Source: Cellulomonas sp. JZ18
GTDB lineage: Bacteria > Actinomycetota > Actinomycetes > Actinomycetales > Cellulomonadaceae
DNA: 64,000 bases
Direction of reading: 5' to 3'
NCBI RefSeq assembly: GCF_009720485.1
Contig: NZ_CP045245.1
Span: forward strand, 2,170,001-2,234,000
Shown here: positions 1-11,143 of the stretch, in pieces
Layout: each line of letters starts with the position of its first letter
How positions within the stretch are numbered: the stretch's first letter is position 1
Made by a program: the position numbers and the translations under genes
Notes under the pieces: model-generated
Told to the model about the DNA's origin: nothing
Seen by the model: the letters and a program-made list of their open reading frames with translations, nothing else
Databases searched by the model: none

Positions 1-504
1 CGGTACTGCGAGTCGGACGCGCTGGCGCCGACGGCCCGCGCCGAGTTCGCCGGGCTGGACGGCCCCGACCTGCTCGCGGCGGTCTCGTCGTGGGTCGGCA
101 CGCGCCTGGCGTACCTGCCCGGGAGCAGCCGTCCCACCGACGGCGCCGTCGGCACGCTCCTGGCCCGGCAGGGCGTCTGCCGGGACTACGCGCACCTGGT
201 CGTGGCGCTGCTGCGCGCGCTCGACGTGCCGGCGCGCGTCGTGGCCGTGTACGCGCCCGGGCTGGCACCCATGGACCTCCACGCGGTGGCCGAGGCGTGG
301 GTCGACGGCGCCTGGCACGTCGTCGACGCGACGACGCTCGCCCCGCGCCCGGCGCTCGTGCGCGTGGCCACGGGACGCGACGCCTCGGACACCGCGTTCC
401 TCACCGTCCACGGCGGCGTCGCCGTGCTCGACGCGCTCGAGGTGACCGCGGTCGCCGACGCGCTCCCCGACGACGACGTCCGCAGGCTCGTCGCCCTGCG
501 CTGA
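1..504 (+). CDS. Transglutaminase-like superfamily protein (5' partial)
   Basis: The reading frame is open from base 1 to the TGA at 502-504, so only the last 167 residues are in the window and the start lies upstream. The visible part carries a transglutaminase-like papain-fold triad: Cys60 in GVCRDYAH, His94 in DLHAVAEAW and Asp109 in WHVVDAT (numbered from base 1). Such bacterial proteins are often cysteine peptidases or amidases, and the substrate is not known here. The 3' neighbour treX starts 108 bases downstream and there is no sign of coupling. Family assignment is firm; the exact function is open. Confidence 0.85.
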   Translation, partial: RYCESDALAPTARAEFAGLDGPDLLAAVSSWVGTRLAYLPGSSRPTDGAVGTLLARQGVCRDYAHLVVALLRALDVPARVVAVYAPGLAPMDLHAVAEAWVDGAWHVVDATTLAPRPALVRVATGRDASDTAFLTVHGGVAVLDALEVTAVADALPDDDVRRLVALR

Positions 505-612
505 GCGGTCGGGGGGCGCGCTCCCGCGCGTCGTGCCGACCAGCGCTGTGACCTTGGCCGTCGCCCCGCGCTCGACGGGCCGACCCGGCGGTGCGCTGGC
601 ACGCTGTCCACC

Positions 613-2810
<2,198 letters not shown>

Positions 2811-2814
<4 letters not shown>

Positions 2815-5321
2815 CCGAGACCTGGACCACGCCCGAGCGCCGTCTCGTCCGGGCGCCGCACAAGGTCCCCGTCTCGACGTACCGCGTCCAGCTCGGGGCC
2901 GACCTGACGTTCGACGACGTCGCGGCGCGTGTGCCGTACTACGCGTCGCTCGGCGTGACGCACGTGTACCTGTCCCCCGTCCTGACGGCAGCGCCCGGGT
3001 CGACCCACGGGTACGACGTCGTCGACCACGACGAGGTCTCCCCCGTGCTCGGCGGCGAGGACGGGCTGCGCCGCCTCGCCGACGTCGCCCACGAGGCCGG
3101 GCTCGGCCTGGTCCTCGACATCGTGCCCAACCACATGGCCGTGCCCACGCCGGTGTGGCACAACCGCGCCCTGTGGTCGGTGCTGACGCACGGCCCGGAG
3201 TCGCCGTACGCGGCGTGGTTCGACGTCGACTGGTCGTCGGGCGACGGCGCCGTGCTCATGCCGGTGCTGGGCGACCGCATCGGCGCCGTCCTCGCGCGCG
3301 ACGAGCTGCGCCTGGTCGAGGAGGACGTGCCCGGGGTCGGCACCACGTGGGTGCTGCGGTACCACGACCACGTCTTCCCCGTCCGGGCCGGCACGGAGGC
3401 GCTGCCGCTGGGCGAGCTCGTCGAGCGGCAGCACTACCGGCTCGCGTACTGGAAGGTCGCGGACGAGGAGCTCAACTACCGGCGCTTCTTCGACGTCGGC
3501 ACGCTCGTGGCGATCCGCGTCGAGGAGCCGGAGGTGTTCGACGCCACCCACGCGCTCGTGCTGCGGCTGCTGCGCGACGGCGTGATCGACGGCCTGCGCA
3601 TCGACCACCCCGACGGCCTCGCCGACCCCTCCGGCTACCTGGCGCGGCTGCGCGAGGCCACCGACGGCGCCTGGGTCGTCGTGGAGAAGATCCTCGCGGG
3701 CGAGGAGGAGCTGCCCGGCGACTGGGACACCGCGGGCAGCACCGGGTACGAGGCGCTGTGGCGCATCCAGCAGACGTTCACCGACCCCGGGGGCGCCGCG
3801 CGGCTCGGGGCGCTGATGCACCGGTACACCGGCGACGAGCCGGACGCGTTCGAGCGGCTGGTCGACGAGGCCAAGCGGCAGATCGTCGACGGCCCGCTGT
3901 ACGCCGAGGTGCACCGGCTCACCACGATCGCGGCGGAGATCTGCCACGAGGACCTGCGCCTGCGCGACCACACGTGGCGCTCGATCGAGGAGTGCCTCGT
4001 CGAGCTCCTCGTCGCGTTCGACCGCTACCGCGCCTACGTCGTGCCCGGCGAGGCGCCCTCGCACGAGCAGGTCGCGGTCCTGCAGGCCGCGGCCGGGCGT
4101 GCCCGCCGCCGCCTGCCTGCGGAGCGCCACGAGACGATGTCCGTGCTGGTGGACCTGCTGCTGGGCCGCGAGGTCGGCTCCGCCGGCCGCACGCGCGACC
4201 CGCGTCGCGACGAGCTGGTCGTGCGCTTCCAGCAGACGTGCGGCGCCGTCATGGCCAAGGGCGTCGAGGACACCGCGTTCTACCGCTGGACCCACCTCGT
4301 CGCGCTGTGCGAGGTCGGCGGCGAGCCCGACCGGTTCGCGTTCACGCCGACCGACCTCGCCGCCTGGGCGTCGCGCGCGCAGGTCGCCACGCCCCTGGGC
4401 ATGACGACGTTGTCGACGCACGACACCAAGCGCGGCGAGGACACGCGTGCCCGCATCGGGGTGCTGTCGGAGCTGCCGACGGAGTGGGCGGCGCTCGTCG
4501 ACGACCTGCGCCGCGCCACCGCCGGCTACCGGGGTGCGCTGCTCGACGGGCGCACGGAGTACCTGCTGTGGCAGACGCTCGTGGGCACGTGGGACGGCCA
4601 GGCGCCGATCGAGGAGCAGCGCCTCGTCGACTACCTCACGAAGGCGATCCGCGAGGCGAAGTCGCGCACCTCGTGGACGGCGCCGGACACGGCGTACGAG
4701 GAGGCCGTGCTCGGCACCGCGACGCGCGCGGTCGCCGACCCGGCCGTGCTCGAGCTGCTGGCCGCGTGGGACGCCCGCACGCACGAGGCGGTGCGCGCCG
4801 CGACGCTCGGCACGAAGCTCGTGCAGCTGACGCTGCCCGGGATCGCGGACGTCTACCAGGGCACCGAGGTCCCCGTCCTGTCGCTCGTCGACCCGGACAA
4901 CCGCCGGCCCGTGGACGCGGACGCGCTCGCCGCGCGCCTGCACCGGCTCGACGGGGGCGCCGGCGCCCGGTCGCTGGCGGACGAGAAGATGCTCGTCACG
5001 TCCCGCGCCGTGCGGCTGCGCCGCGACCTGCCCGAGGCGTTCGTGGGGCCGGACGCGGGCTTCGTCCCGCTCCCCCACTCCTCGGGGCACACGCTCACGT
5101 ACGCGCGCACGGTCGCGGGCCAGCCGCGGGTCGCGGTCGTCGCGACGCGTCTGGCCGCCGCGGTCGAGCGGCTCGGCGGGTGGGCCGACCACACGGTCGC
5201 GCTGCCCGAGGGCACGTGGCACGACGTCCTCACCGACCGTTCCGTGACCGGGGGTGTGCAGCCGGTCGCCGAGCTGCTCGAGCGCCTGCCGGTGGCCCTG
5301 CTCGTGCACGAGGAGCACTGA
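2811..5321 (+). CDS. treY: Maltooligosyl trehalose synthase TreY
   Basis: An 836-residue GH13 enzyme that isomerises the reducing-end alpha-1,4 bond of maltooligosaccharides to alpha,alpha-1,1, giving maltooligosyl trehalose. Family motifs are present: TYRVQLG near the N-terminus, VLDIVPNHMA, GLRIDHPDGL (nucleophile Asp), VVVEKIL (catalytic Glu) and LSTHDTKRGED. The start is GTG in a GTGA overlap with treX; the same frame is open far upstream, but that stretch is antisense-like shadow of treX. The stop is followed after one base by the treZ ATG. It acts in the cytoplasm between TreX and TreZ. Confidence 0.97.
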
Positions 5322-5322
5322 G

Positions 5323-7170
5323 ATGACCTACGTCCCCGAGGTGTGGGCGCCCGCCGCCGGCCGCGTCGAGCTCGTGCTGCCGTCCGGCGCGCCCGAGGGC
5401 GTCGACGTCGGCGGTGCCCGGGCCGACGCGCGCGGCCCGGGTCTGCGCGTGCCGATGGACGCCGTCCGTGACGGCTGGTGGCGCGGGCCCGCTCCCCTGC
5501 CGCACGGCACCGACTACGCGTTCGCGCTCGACGGCGGCCCCGGCCGCCCCGACCCGCGGGCCGCGTGGCTCCCGGACGGCGTGCACGGCGCGGCCCGCGT
5601 GTTCGACGCGGGGCGCTTCGCGTGGACGGACACCGGCTGGAGCGGTGTCGACGTGCGCGGCAAGGTCTTCTACGAGCTGCACGTCGGCACGTTCACGCCC
5701 GAGGGCACGCTGACGTCCGCGATCGAGCGGCTCGACCACCTGGTCGGGCTCGGGGTGGACGTCGTCGAGCTGCTGCCGGTGGCCGGCTTCAACGGCCGGC
5801 ACGGCTGGGGGTACGACGGCGTCGCGCTGTGGGCGGTCCACGAGCCGTACGGCGGACCGGAGGCCCTGCAGGCGTTCGTGGACGCCGCGCACGCGCGCGG
5901 TCTGGCGGTGTGCCTCGACGTCGTGCACAACCACCTCGGCCCGTCGGGGAACTACCTGCACGAGTTCGGGCCGTACTTCACCGACGAGCACCACACGCCC
6001 TGGGGCGCGGCGATCAACCTCGACCAGGAGGGCGCCGAGCACGTCCGGCGCTGGATCGTCGACAGCGTGCTGCGCTGGGCGCGCGACTTCCACGTGGACG
6101 CCTTCCGTCTGGACGCCGTCCACGCGCTGGTCGACGAGTCCGACCGGCACCTGCTCGCGCAGCTCTCCGACGAGGTGGCCGCGCTGTCGGCGGAGCTGGG
6201 CCGCCCGCTCTCGCTCGTCGCCGAGACCGACCTCAACGACGTCGTCTCGGTCACGCCCACGGCCGAGGGCGGGTGGGGCATGACCGGCCAGTGGGCCGAC
6301 GACGTGCACCACAGCATCCACGCGCTCGTCACCGGCGAGCGGCACGGCTACTACGTCGACTTCGGCTCCCCCGAGACGCTGCGCACGGCGCTCACGGGTG
6401 CGTTCGTGCACACCGGGGAGATGTCGACGTTCCGCGGGAAGCCGTGGGGCCGGCCCGTGCCGGACGACGTCGACGGGCACCGGTTCGTCGTCTTCGACGC
6501 CAACCACGACCAGGTGGGCAACCGCGCGCTCGGCGACCGCCCGTCGTCGCGCGTCGACGCCGGCGGGCTGGCCGCGCAGGCCGCGCTCGTGCTGCTCTCC
6601 CCGTTCACGCCCCTGCTGTTCATGGGCGAGGAGTGGGGCGCCCGCACCCCGTGGATGTTCTTCACCGACCACCCCGAGCCCGAGCTGGCCGAGGCGGTCC
6701 GCGAGGGCCGCACGAAGGAGTTCGGCGGCCACGGCTGGGAGAGCCTGTACGGCGGCGAGATCGAGGTGCCGGACCCGCAGGACCCGGCGACGTTCGAGCG
6801 CAGCCGCCTCGACTGGTCCGAGCCGGCGCAGCCGGAGCACGCGCGCCTGCTCGACTGGTACCGCGAGCTCGTCGCGCTGCGCCGGCAGGTGCCGGACCTC
6901 GCGTCGGGTGACCGGAGCCGCGTGGCGCTCGACGTGCACGCCGTCGAGGGGCAGGGCGACGGGCCGTGGCAGGGGGCGCTCGTGCTGCACCGCGGTGACG
7001 CCCGCGTGGTGCTGAACCTGGCGCACGAGCCGGCCGCGGTGCCGGTGCCGCTCTCCGCGCCCGTCGAGGTCCGTGCCGCGTGGGACGGCGGGGTCGTCCA
7101 GCCGGCCGAGCACCCCGACGGCCCCGTCGTCGTGGAGCTCCCCGCGCGCAGCGTGGTCGTCCTGGCCTGA
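5323..7170 (+). CDS. treZ: Malto-oligosyltrehalose trehalohydrolase TreZ
   Basis: A 615-residue GH13 hydrolase releasing free trehalose from maltooligosyl trehalose, the last step of the TreX/Y/Z route. It begins with the family's EVWAPAAGRVELVL CBM48-like domain. The barrel motifs are CLDVVHNHL, DAFRLDAVHAL (nucleophile), SLVAETDL (acid/base) and DANHDQVGNRA. The ATG at 5323 sits one base after the treY stop, which fixes the start. A strong hairpin follows the stop and probably ends the operon. Trehalose made here is most likely an osmoprotectant and storage sugar. Confidence 0.97.
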   Translation: MTYVPEVWAPAAGRVELVLPSGAPEGVDVGGARADARGPGLRVPMDAVRDGWWRGPAPLPHGTDYAFALDGGPGRPDPRAAWLPDGVHGAARVFDAGRFAWTDTGWSGVDVRGKVFYELHVGTFTPEGTLTSAIERLDHLVGLGVDVVELLPVAGFNGRHGWGYDGVALWAVHEPYGGPEALQAFVDAAHARGLAVCLDVVHNHLGPSGNYLHEFGPYFTDEHHTPWGAAINLDQEGAEHVRRWIVDSVLRWARDFHVDAFRLDAVHALVDESDRHLLAQLSDEVAALSAELGRPLSLVAETDLNDVVSVTPTAEGGWGMTGQWADDVHHSIHALVTGERHGYYVDFGSPETLRTALTGAFVHTGEMSTFRGKPWGRPVPDDVDGHRFVVFDANHDQVGNRALGDRPSSRVDAGGLAAQAALVLLSPFTPLLFMGEEWGARTPWMFFTDHPEPELAEAVREGRTKEFGGHGWESLYGGEIEVPDPQDPATFERSRLDWSEPAQPEHARLLDWYRELVALRRQVPDLASGDRSRVALDVHAVEGQGDGPWQGALVLHRGDARVVLNLAHEPAAVPVPLSAPVEVRAAWDGGVVQPAEHPDGPVVVELPARSVVVLA

Positions 7171-7215
7171 GCGCGCCCCCGTGCCGCCCCCGTCGAGGTG
7201 CGGCACGGGGCGCGC
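7171..7215. terminator. Bidirectional stem-loop between treZ and zapE
   Basis: The arms 7171-7187 and 7200-7215 pair over 16 bp with a single bulged C, and the loop is 12 nt. It fills the 48-nt gap between convergent treZ and zapE. There is no U-tract, as usual for high-GC actinobacteria. Confidence 0.75.
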
Positions 7216-7218
7216 GCG

Positions 7219-8274
7219 TCAGGCGGCGGGCCGCTCCGCGGCGAGCGCCGCACCCTCGGCCGCGAGGGCCCCGAGCCGGGACAGCGCCCGGTAGTACTTC
7301 TTGCGGTAGCCGCCCCGCAGCATCTCGGGCGTGAACAGGTCGAGCCCCGCGTCCGTGACGCCCTCGCGCGCGACGAGCACGGGCACGTCGCGGTCGTACA
7401 GGCGGTCGACGAGCACCACGAGGCGCAGCGCGACGTCCTGGCGGTCGACCGGCGCCACGTCGGTCAGCGCCACGAGGCCCACCCCGTCGAGCAGCGCGCC
7501 GTAGCGGCTCGGGTGCACCTGGGACAGGTGCTCGAGCAGGGCGCCGAGGTCGTCGAGCGTGGCGTCGTCGCGGCCGGCCACGACCGCGCGCAGCCGCGCG
7601 TCGGGCACGGTGGCGGCGTGGGTCGTGGCGGCCCGGTGCCGGTGGTCCTCGCCGTCGATCCGGATCACCTCGAACCGGTCGGCGAGAGCCTGGATCTCCC
7701 GCAGGAAGTCCTCAGCGGCGAACCGGCCCTCGCCGAGCGACTCGGGGAGGGTGTTCGACGTCGCCGCCAGCGCGACGCCCCGGTCGGCCAGCTCGCGCAG
7801 CAGGCGGGACATGAGCACCGTGTCGCCCGGGTCGTCGAGCTCGAACTCGTCGATGCAGACGAGCCGCTTCCCGCCGAGCGCCTCCACGGTGGGCCCGAAC
7901 CCGAGGGCCCCGACGAGGTTGGTGTACTCGACGAACGTGCCGAACGCCGCCTGCTCGGTGCCCACGGCGTGCGCCAGGGACGCGAGCAGGTGGGTCTTGC
8001 CGACCCCGAACCCGCCGTCGAGGTAGACCGCGGGAGCCTGCGCCGGGCGCCGGCGGCCGAACCACCCGCTGCGGGCCGCGGGCCGGGCGAGCGTCTGCGC
8101 GACCTCGCGCAGGCGGGCGAGCGCCTGCGCCTGCGACGCGTGCGCGGGGTCGGGCCGGTAGGTGTCGAACGACTCGTGCGCGAAGTGGCGCGGGGGCACG
8201 AGCTCGGCGAGCAGGCGGTCCGCGGGCACCTGGGGGCGGCGCGCGGTGAGCGAGGCCGGCACGGCGGGAGTCAC
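7219..8274 (-). CDS. zapE: ZapE/AFG1-family P-loop ATPase
   Basis: A 351-residue AAA-like ATPase of the AFG1/ZapE family. Walker A is GGFGVGKTH (about residues 87-95) and Walker B is RLVCIDEFEL (about 135-144). In Escherichia coli ZapE binds the division ring; the eukaryotic homologue AFG1 acts in mitochondrial protein quality control. The role in actinobacteria is not established. The GTG start at 8274 lies 7 nt below a TATCCT hexamer, consistent with a leaderless mRNA. The gene is convergent with treZ and divergent from the sulfate-assimilation operon. Confidence 0.9.
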   Translation of the reverse strand: MTPAVPASLTARRPQVPADRLLAELVPPRHFAHESFDTYRPDPAHASQAQALARLREVAQTLARPAARSGWFGRRRPAQAPAVYLDGGFGVGKTHLLASLAHAVGTEQAAFGTFVEYTNLVGALGFGPTVEALGGKRLVCIDEFELDDPGDTVLMSRLLRELADRGVALAATSNTLPESLGEGRFAAEDFLREIQALADRFEVIRIDGEDHRHRAATTHAATVPDARLRAVVAGRDDATLDDLGALLEHLSQVHPSRYGALLDGVGLVALTDVAPVDRQDVALRLVVLVDRLYDRDVPVLVAREGVTDAGLDLFTPEMLRGGYRKKYYRALSRLGALAAEGAALAAERPAA

Positions 8275-8281
8275 ACGCTCG

Positions 8282-8287
8282 AGGATA
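8282..8287 (-). promoter_or_regulatory. Candidate leaderless -10 element of zapE
   Basis: TATCCT on the minus strand ends 7 nt before the GTG start, so transcription would begin at or next to the start codon. Confidence 0.55.
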
Positions 8288-8362
8288 CGGCGGCGCGCAG
8301 ACCGCGGCGGTGCCCGCCGGCGCGTGCCGGACGCGCGTCCACCTGGCGAACACCGGTCTCGT

Positions 8363-8400
8363 CATCCGGACGGATGGTGCCGAGTCACGCGGACGCGTGA
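8363..8400. promoter_or_regulatory. Two tandem inverted repeats upstream of the cys operon
   Basis: CATCCG-GA-CGGATG (8363-8376) and TCACGCG-GA-CGCGTGA (8385-8400) are both perfect inverted repeats with the same 2-nt GA centre. They lie 37-74 nt upstream of the cysteine-rich leader peptide. They look like operator sites for a dimeric regulator of sulfur genes, but no regulator can be named. Confidence 0.45.
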
Positions 8401-8436
8401 CACTCTCGTCCGGTGATCTTCCACGGGACCTCCCTC

Positions 8437-8496
8437 ATGTGTCGGTGCTGTCGCGCCGTCGCGGTCCCGTGTGCGTGCTGTCCGCGGAACCGCTGA
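8437..8496 (+). CDS. Cysteine-rich leader peptide upstream of the sulfate-assimilation operon
   Basis: A 19-codon open frame, ATG to TGA, encoding MCRCCRAVAVPCACCPRNR. Six of 19 residues are cysteine, at 2, 4, 5, 12, 14 and 15, giving two CxCC/CACC clusters. It lies 111 nt upstream of the sulfite reductase start and is followed by a hairpin. Cysteine-rich short upstream ORFs that act as cysteine-responsive attenuators are reported in mycobacteria ahead of cysteine-biosynthesis genes, including the sulfite reductase operon. By analogy, ribosome stalling at Cys codons when Cys-tRNA is scarce would expose the downstream RBS. Function here is inferred from composition and position. Confidence 0.75.
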   Translation: MCRCCRAVAVPCACCPRNR

Positions 8497-8531
8497 CCCC
8501 GCCCCGTCCCTTCCTGCACGGGCGCGTGGTC

Positions 8532-8570
8532 CGCGTCCTGCGCACACGACGCCCCCGTCGTGCGGACGCG
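8532..8570 (+). promoter_or_regulatory. Leader hairpin between the Cys-rich peptide and sulfite reductase
   Basis: The outer arms 8532-8538 and 8564-8570 pair (CGCGTCC/GGACGCG), as do the inner arms 8545-8551 and 8556-8562 (CACGACG/CGTCGTG) around a CCCC loop. It sits after the leader-peptide stop and before the AAAGGTGG ribosome-binding site, the expected place for an attenuating structure. Confidence 0.5.
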
Positions 8571-8607
8571 CGAGCACGCCCCGAGATCCCCCGAAAGGTG
8601 GCGCCCC

Positions 8608-10269
8608 GTGGCGCAGACACCCGTCGTGGCACCCCCCAAGCGACCCGAGGGCCAGTGGGCCTTCGGCGAGCGCGAGCCGCTGAACGCGAACGAGAAGTTC
8701 AAGGCCGAGGACGACGGTCTCAACGTGCGGCATCGCATCGAGACCGTCTACGCCCGTGAGGGCTTCGCGTCGATCCCGGGCGAGGACCTGCGCGGCCGCA
8801 TGCGCTGGTGGGGCCTGTACACCCAGCGCAAGCCCGGCATCGACGGCGGCAAGACCGCCACGCTCGAGCCGCACGAGCTCGACGACGAGTACTTCATGCT
8901 GCGCGTGCGGTGCGACGGCGGCGCGCTGTCGGTCCCGCAGCTGCGCGCGATCGCCGACGTCTCGACGCAGTTCGGCCGCGGGACGGCGGACATCACGGAC
9001 CGGCAGAACATCCAGCTGCACTGGGTGCGCATCGAGGACGTGCCCGAGATCTGGCGCCGCCTGGAGGCCGTCGGGCTCAGCACGCAGGAGGCCTGCGGCG
9101 ACACCCCCCGCGTCGTGCTCGGCTCCCCCGTCGCCGGCGTGGCGAAGGACGAGATCATCGACGGCACGCCCGCGATCGAGGAGATCACGCGCCGCTTCAT
9201 CGGCGACCCCGCGTTCTCCAACCTGCCGCGCAAGTTCAAGACGGCCATCAGCGGCTCGCCGCACCACGACGTCGCGCACGAGATCAACGACGTGTCGTTC
9301 GTCGGCGTGGTCCACCCCGAGCTCGGCCCCGGCTTCGACCTGTGGGTCGGCGGGGCGCTGTCGACGAACCCGAAGCTCGCCGTGCGGCTCGGCGCCTTCG
9401 TCACGCTCGAGCAGGTGCCCGAGGTGTGGGCCGGCGTCACCGGGATCTTCCGCGACTACGGCTACCGCCGGCTGCGCAACCGCGCGCGCCTGAAGTTCCT
9501 CGTCGCCGACTGGGGCGCCGAGGTGTTCCGCGACGTGCTGGAGCGCGAGTACCTCGGCCACGCGCTGCCCGACGGGCCCGAGCCGCCCCCGCCGCCGTCC
9601 GGTCGCCGGGACCACGTCGGCGTGCACGAGCAGGTCGACGGCCTGCGGTACGTGGGGGCCGCGCCGACCGTGGGGCGGGTCTCCGGGCCGCTGCTCGCGC
9701 AGGTCGCGGACCTCGCGGAGGCGGCGGGGGCCGACCGGATCCGGCTCACCGTCGAGCAGAAGCTCGTCGTGCTCGACGTGCTCCCCGAGCGCGTGGACGC
9801 GCTGGTCGAGGGGCTCGAGGCGATCGGGCTGCGCGTGCGCGCCGCCTCGACGTTCCGGCGCGGGACGATGGCCTGCACGGGCATCGAGTTCTGCAAGCTC
9901 GCGATCGTCGAGACCAAGGCGCGCGCGGCCGCGCTGGTCGACGAGCTCGAGCGGCGGATGCCGGACTTCGAGCAGCCGATCACGATCAACCTCAACGGCT
10001 GCCCGAACTCCTGCGCGCGGATCCAGGTGGCCGACATCGGCCTCAAGGGCGTGCTCGCGCCCGACGGCTCCGACGCCTACCAGGTGCACCTCGGCGGGGG
10101 GCTGGGCCTCACGAGCGGTCTCGGGCGCACGCTGCGCGGCCTGCGCGTGCCGGCGGCCGAGCTGCCGGACTACGTCGAGCGCGTGACGCGCCGCTACGAC
10201 GAGCAGCGCCTGGACGGCGAGCTCTTCGCCGAGTGGGCCCACCGGGCGGACGAGGAGGACCTGCGATGA
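8608..10269 (+). CDS. sir: Assimilatory sulfite reductase (ferredoxin), siroheme/4Fe-4S
   Basis: A 553-residue reductase of the nitrite/sulfite reductase family, converting sulfite to sulfide with electrons from ferredoxin. Repeated ferredoxin-like and siroheme domains are present. The cluster/siroheme cysteines are CxGIEFC (ACTGIEFCK) and GCPNSC (LNGCPNSCAR). It resembles mycobacterial NirA/SirA (Rv2391), including the EGQWAxGxREPLNANE start. The GTG at 8608 was chosen because of that N-terminus and an AAAGGTGG ribosome-binding site 8 nt upstream; the frame is open further upstream. It is the first structural gene of the cys operon. The cysH-cysD-cysN neighbours point to sulfite rather than nitrite. 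Confidence 0.93.
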   Translation: MAQTPVVAPPKRPEGQWAFGEREPLNANEKFKAEDDGLNVRHRIETVYAREGFASIPGEDLRGRMRWWGLYTQRKPGIDGGKTATLEPHELDDEYFMLRVRCDGGALSVPQLRAIADVSTQFGRGTADITDRQNIQLHWVRIEDVPEIWRRLEAVGLSTQEACGDTPRVVLGSPVAGVAKDEIIDGTPAIEEITRRFIGDPAFSNLPRKFKTAISGSPHHDVAHEINDVSFVGVVHPELGPGFDLWVGGALSTNPKLAVRLGAFVTLEQVPEVWAGVTGIFRDYGYRRLRNRARLKFLVADWGAEVFRDVLEREYLGHALPDGPEPPPPPSGRRDHVGVHEQVDGLRYVGAAPTVGRVSGPLLAQVADLAEAAGADRIRLTVEQKLVVLDVLPERVDALVEGLEAIGLRVRAASTFRRGTMACTGIEFCKLAIVETKARAAALVDELERRMPDFEQPITINLNGCPNSCARIQVADIGLKGVLAPDGSDAYQVHLGGGLGLTSGLGRTLRGLRVPAAELPDYVERVTRRYDEQRLDGELFAEWAHRADEEDLR

Positions 10270-10427
10270 GCGGCGACGGCTCCGGGCAGCGGGCTGTGCC
10301 CTACTACTGCCCGTTCTGCGCCGGCGAGGACCTGTTCCCCGCCGGGGAGCGGCACGGCGAGTGGGAGTGCCGCGAGTGCCGGCGCGCGTTCGCGCTGCGC
10401 TTCGTGGGTCTGGTGGGCGCGCGGTGA
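10266..10427 (+). CDS. Small Cys4 protein in the sulfate-assimilation operon (CysX-like position)
   Basis: A 53-residue protein with two CxxC pairs, Cys15-P-F-Cys18 and Cys35-R-E-Cys38, the spacing of a zinc ribbon or rubredoxin-like site. The ATG overlaps the sulfite reductase stop and its own stop overlaps the cysH GTG, so it is coupled to both. In Corynebacterium glutamicum the same slot between cysI and cysH holds cysX, a small ferredoxin-like protein. Position suggests an electron carrier or a metal-binding assembly factor for sulfite or APS reductase. With only four Cys it would hold one metal centre. Confidence 0.8.
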   Translation: MSGDGSGQRAVPYYCPFCAGEDLFPAGERHGEWECRECRRAFALRFVGLVGAR

Positions 10428-11143
10428 GCGCCGTCGCCGGCCCCCTGACGGGGGTCTCGCCCGACGAGCTGCGCGCCCTGGCCGAGCAGGCCGGGCGCGA
10501 CCTCGAGGGCGCGCACCCGAGCGAGATCCTGCGGTGGGCCGCGGACCGGTTCGGCCCCGACCTGGTCGTGGCGTCGTCCATGGGCGACGAGGTGCTCGTC
10601 GACCTCGCCGCGAGGACCGTGCCGGGCATCGACGTGATCTTCCTCGACACCGGCTACCACTTCGCGGAGACCATCGGCACGCGCGACTACTACGCCGACT
10701 TCACCGACGTGCGGCTGCGCACCGTCCTGCCCCTGCTGACGGTCGAGCAGCAGGACGCCGCGCACGGGCCCCGGCTGCACGAGCGCGACCCGAACCTGTG
10801 CTGCGCGCTGCGCAAGGTCGAGCCGCTCGAGCGGGGCCTCGCGCCGTACACCGCGTGGGTCACGGGGATGCGCCGCGAGGACGCGCCCACACGGTCCGAC
10901 ATCACGGTCGTCGGCTGGGACGCGAAGCGGTCGAAGGTGAAGCTCAACCCCCTCGCGGCGTGGACCCAGGACGACGTCGACGCGTACGTCGCCGAGCACC
11001 ACGTCGTCCTCAACCCCCTGCGCGAGGCGGGCTACACGTCCATCGGCTGCGCCCCCTGCACGCGTCCCGTCGCCCCGGGCGAGGACCCGCGGGCCGGGCG
11101 CTGGGCAGGCACGAACAAGACGGAATGCGGGCTGCACACATGA
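10424..11143 (+). CDS. cysH: Adenylyl-sulfate (APS) reductase CysH, 4Fe-4S type
   Basis: A 239-residue thiol-dependent reductase producing sulfite and AMP from adenylyl sulfate. The fold is PP-loop-like (SSMGDEVLVDL). Cys126-Cys127 and the pair Cys209/Cys212 (GCAPC) are the 4Fe-4S ligands that mark APS-preferring enzymes, and Cys235 in ECGLH is the catalytic thiol. The GTG start overlaps the preceding small gene; the same frame is open upstream, but only this start gives the normal N-terminus. Absence of a cysC kinase gene in the operon agrees with direct use of APS. It feeds sulfite to the first gene of the operon. Confidence 0.95.
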   Translation: MSAVAGPLTGVSPDELRALAEQAGRDLEGAHPSEILRWAADRFGPDLVVASSMGDEVLVDLAARTVPGIDVIFLDTGYHFAETIGTRDYYADFTDVRLRTVLPLLTVEQQDAAHGPRLHERDPNLCCALRKVEPLERGLAPYTAWVTGMRREDAPTRSDITVVGWDAKRSKVKLNPLAAWTQDDVDAYVAEHHVVLNPLREAGYTSIGCAPCTRPVAPGEDPRAGRWAGTNKTECGLHT

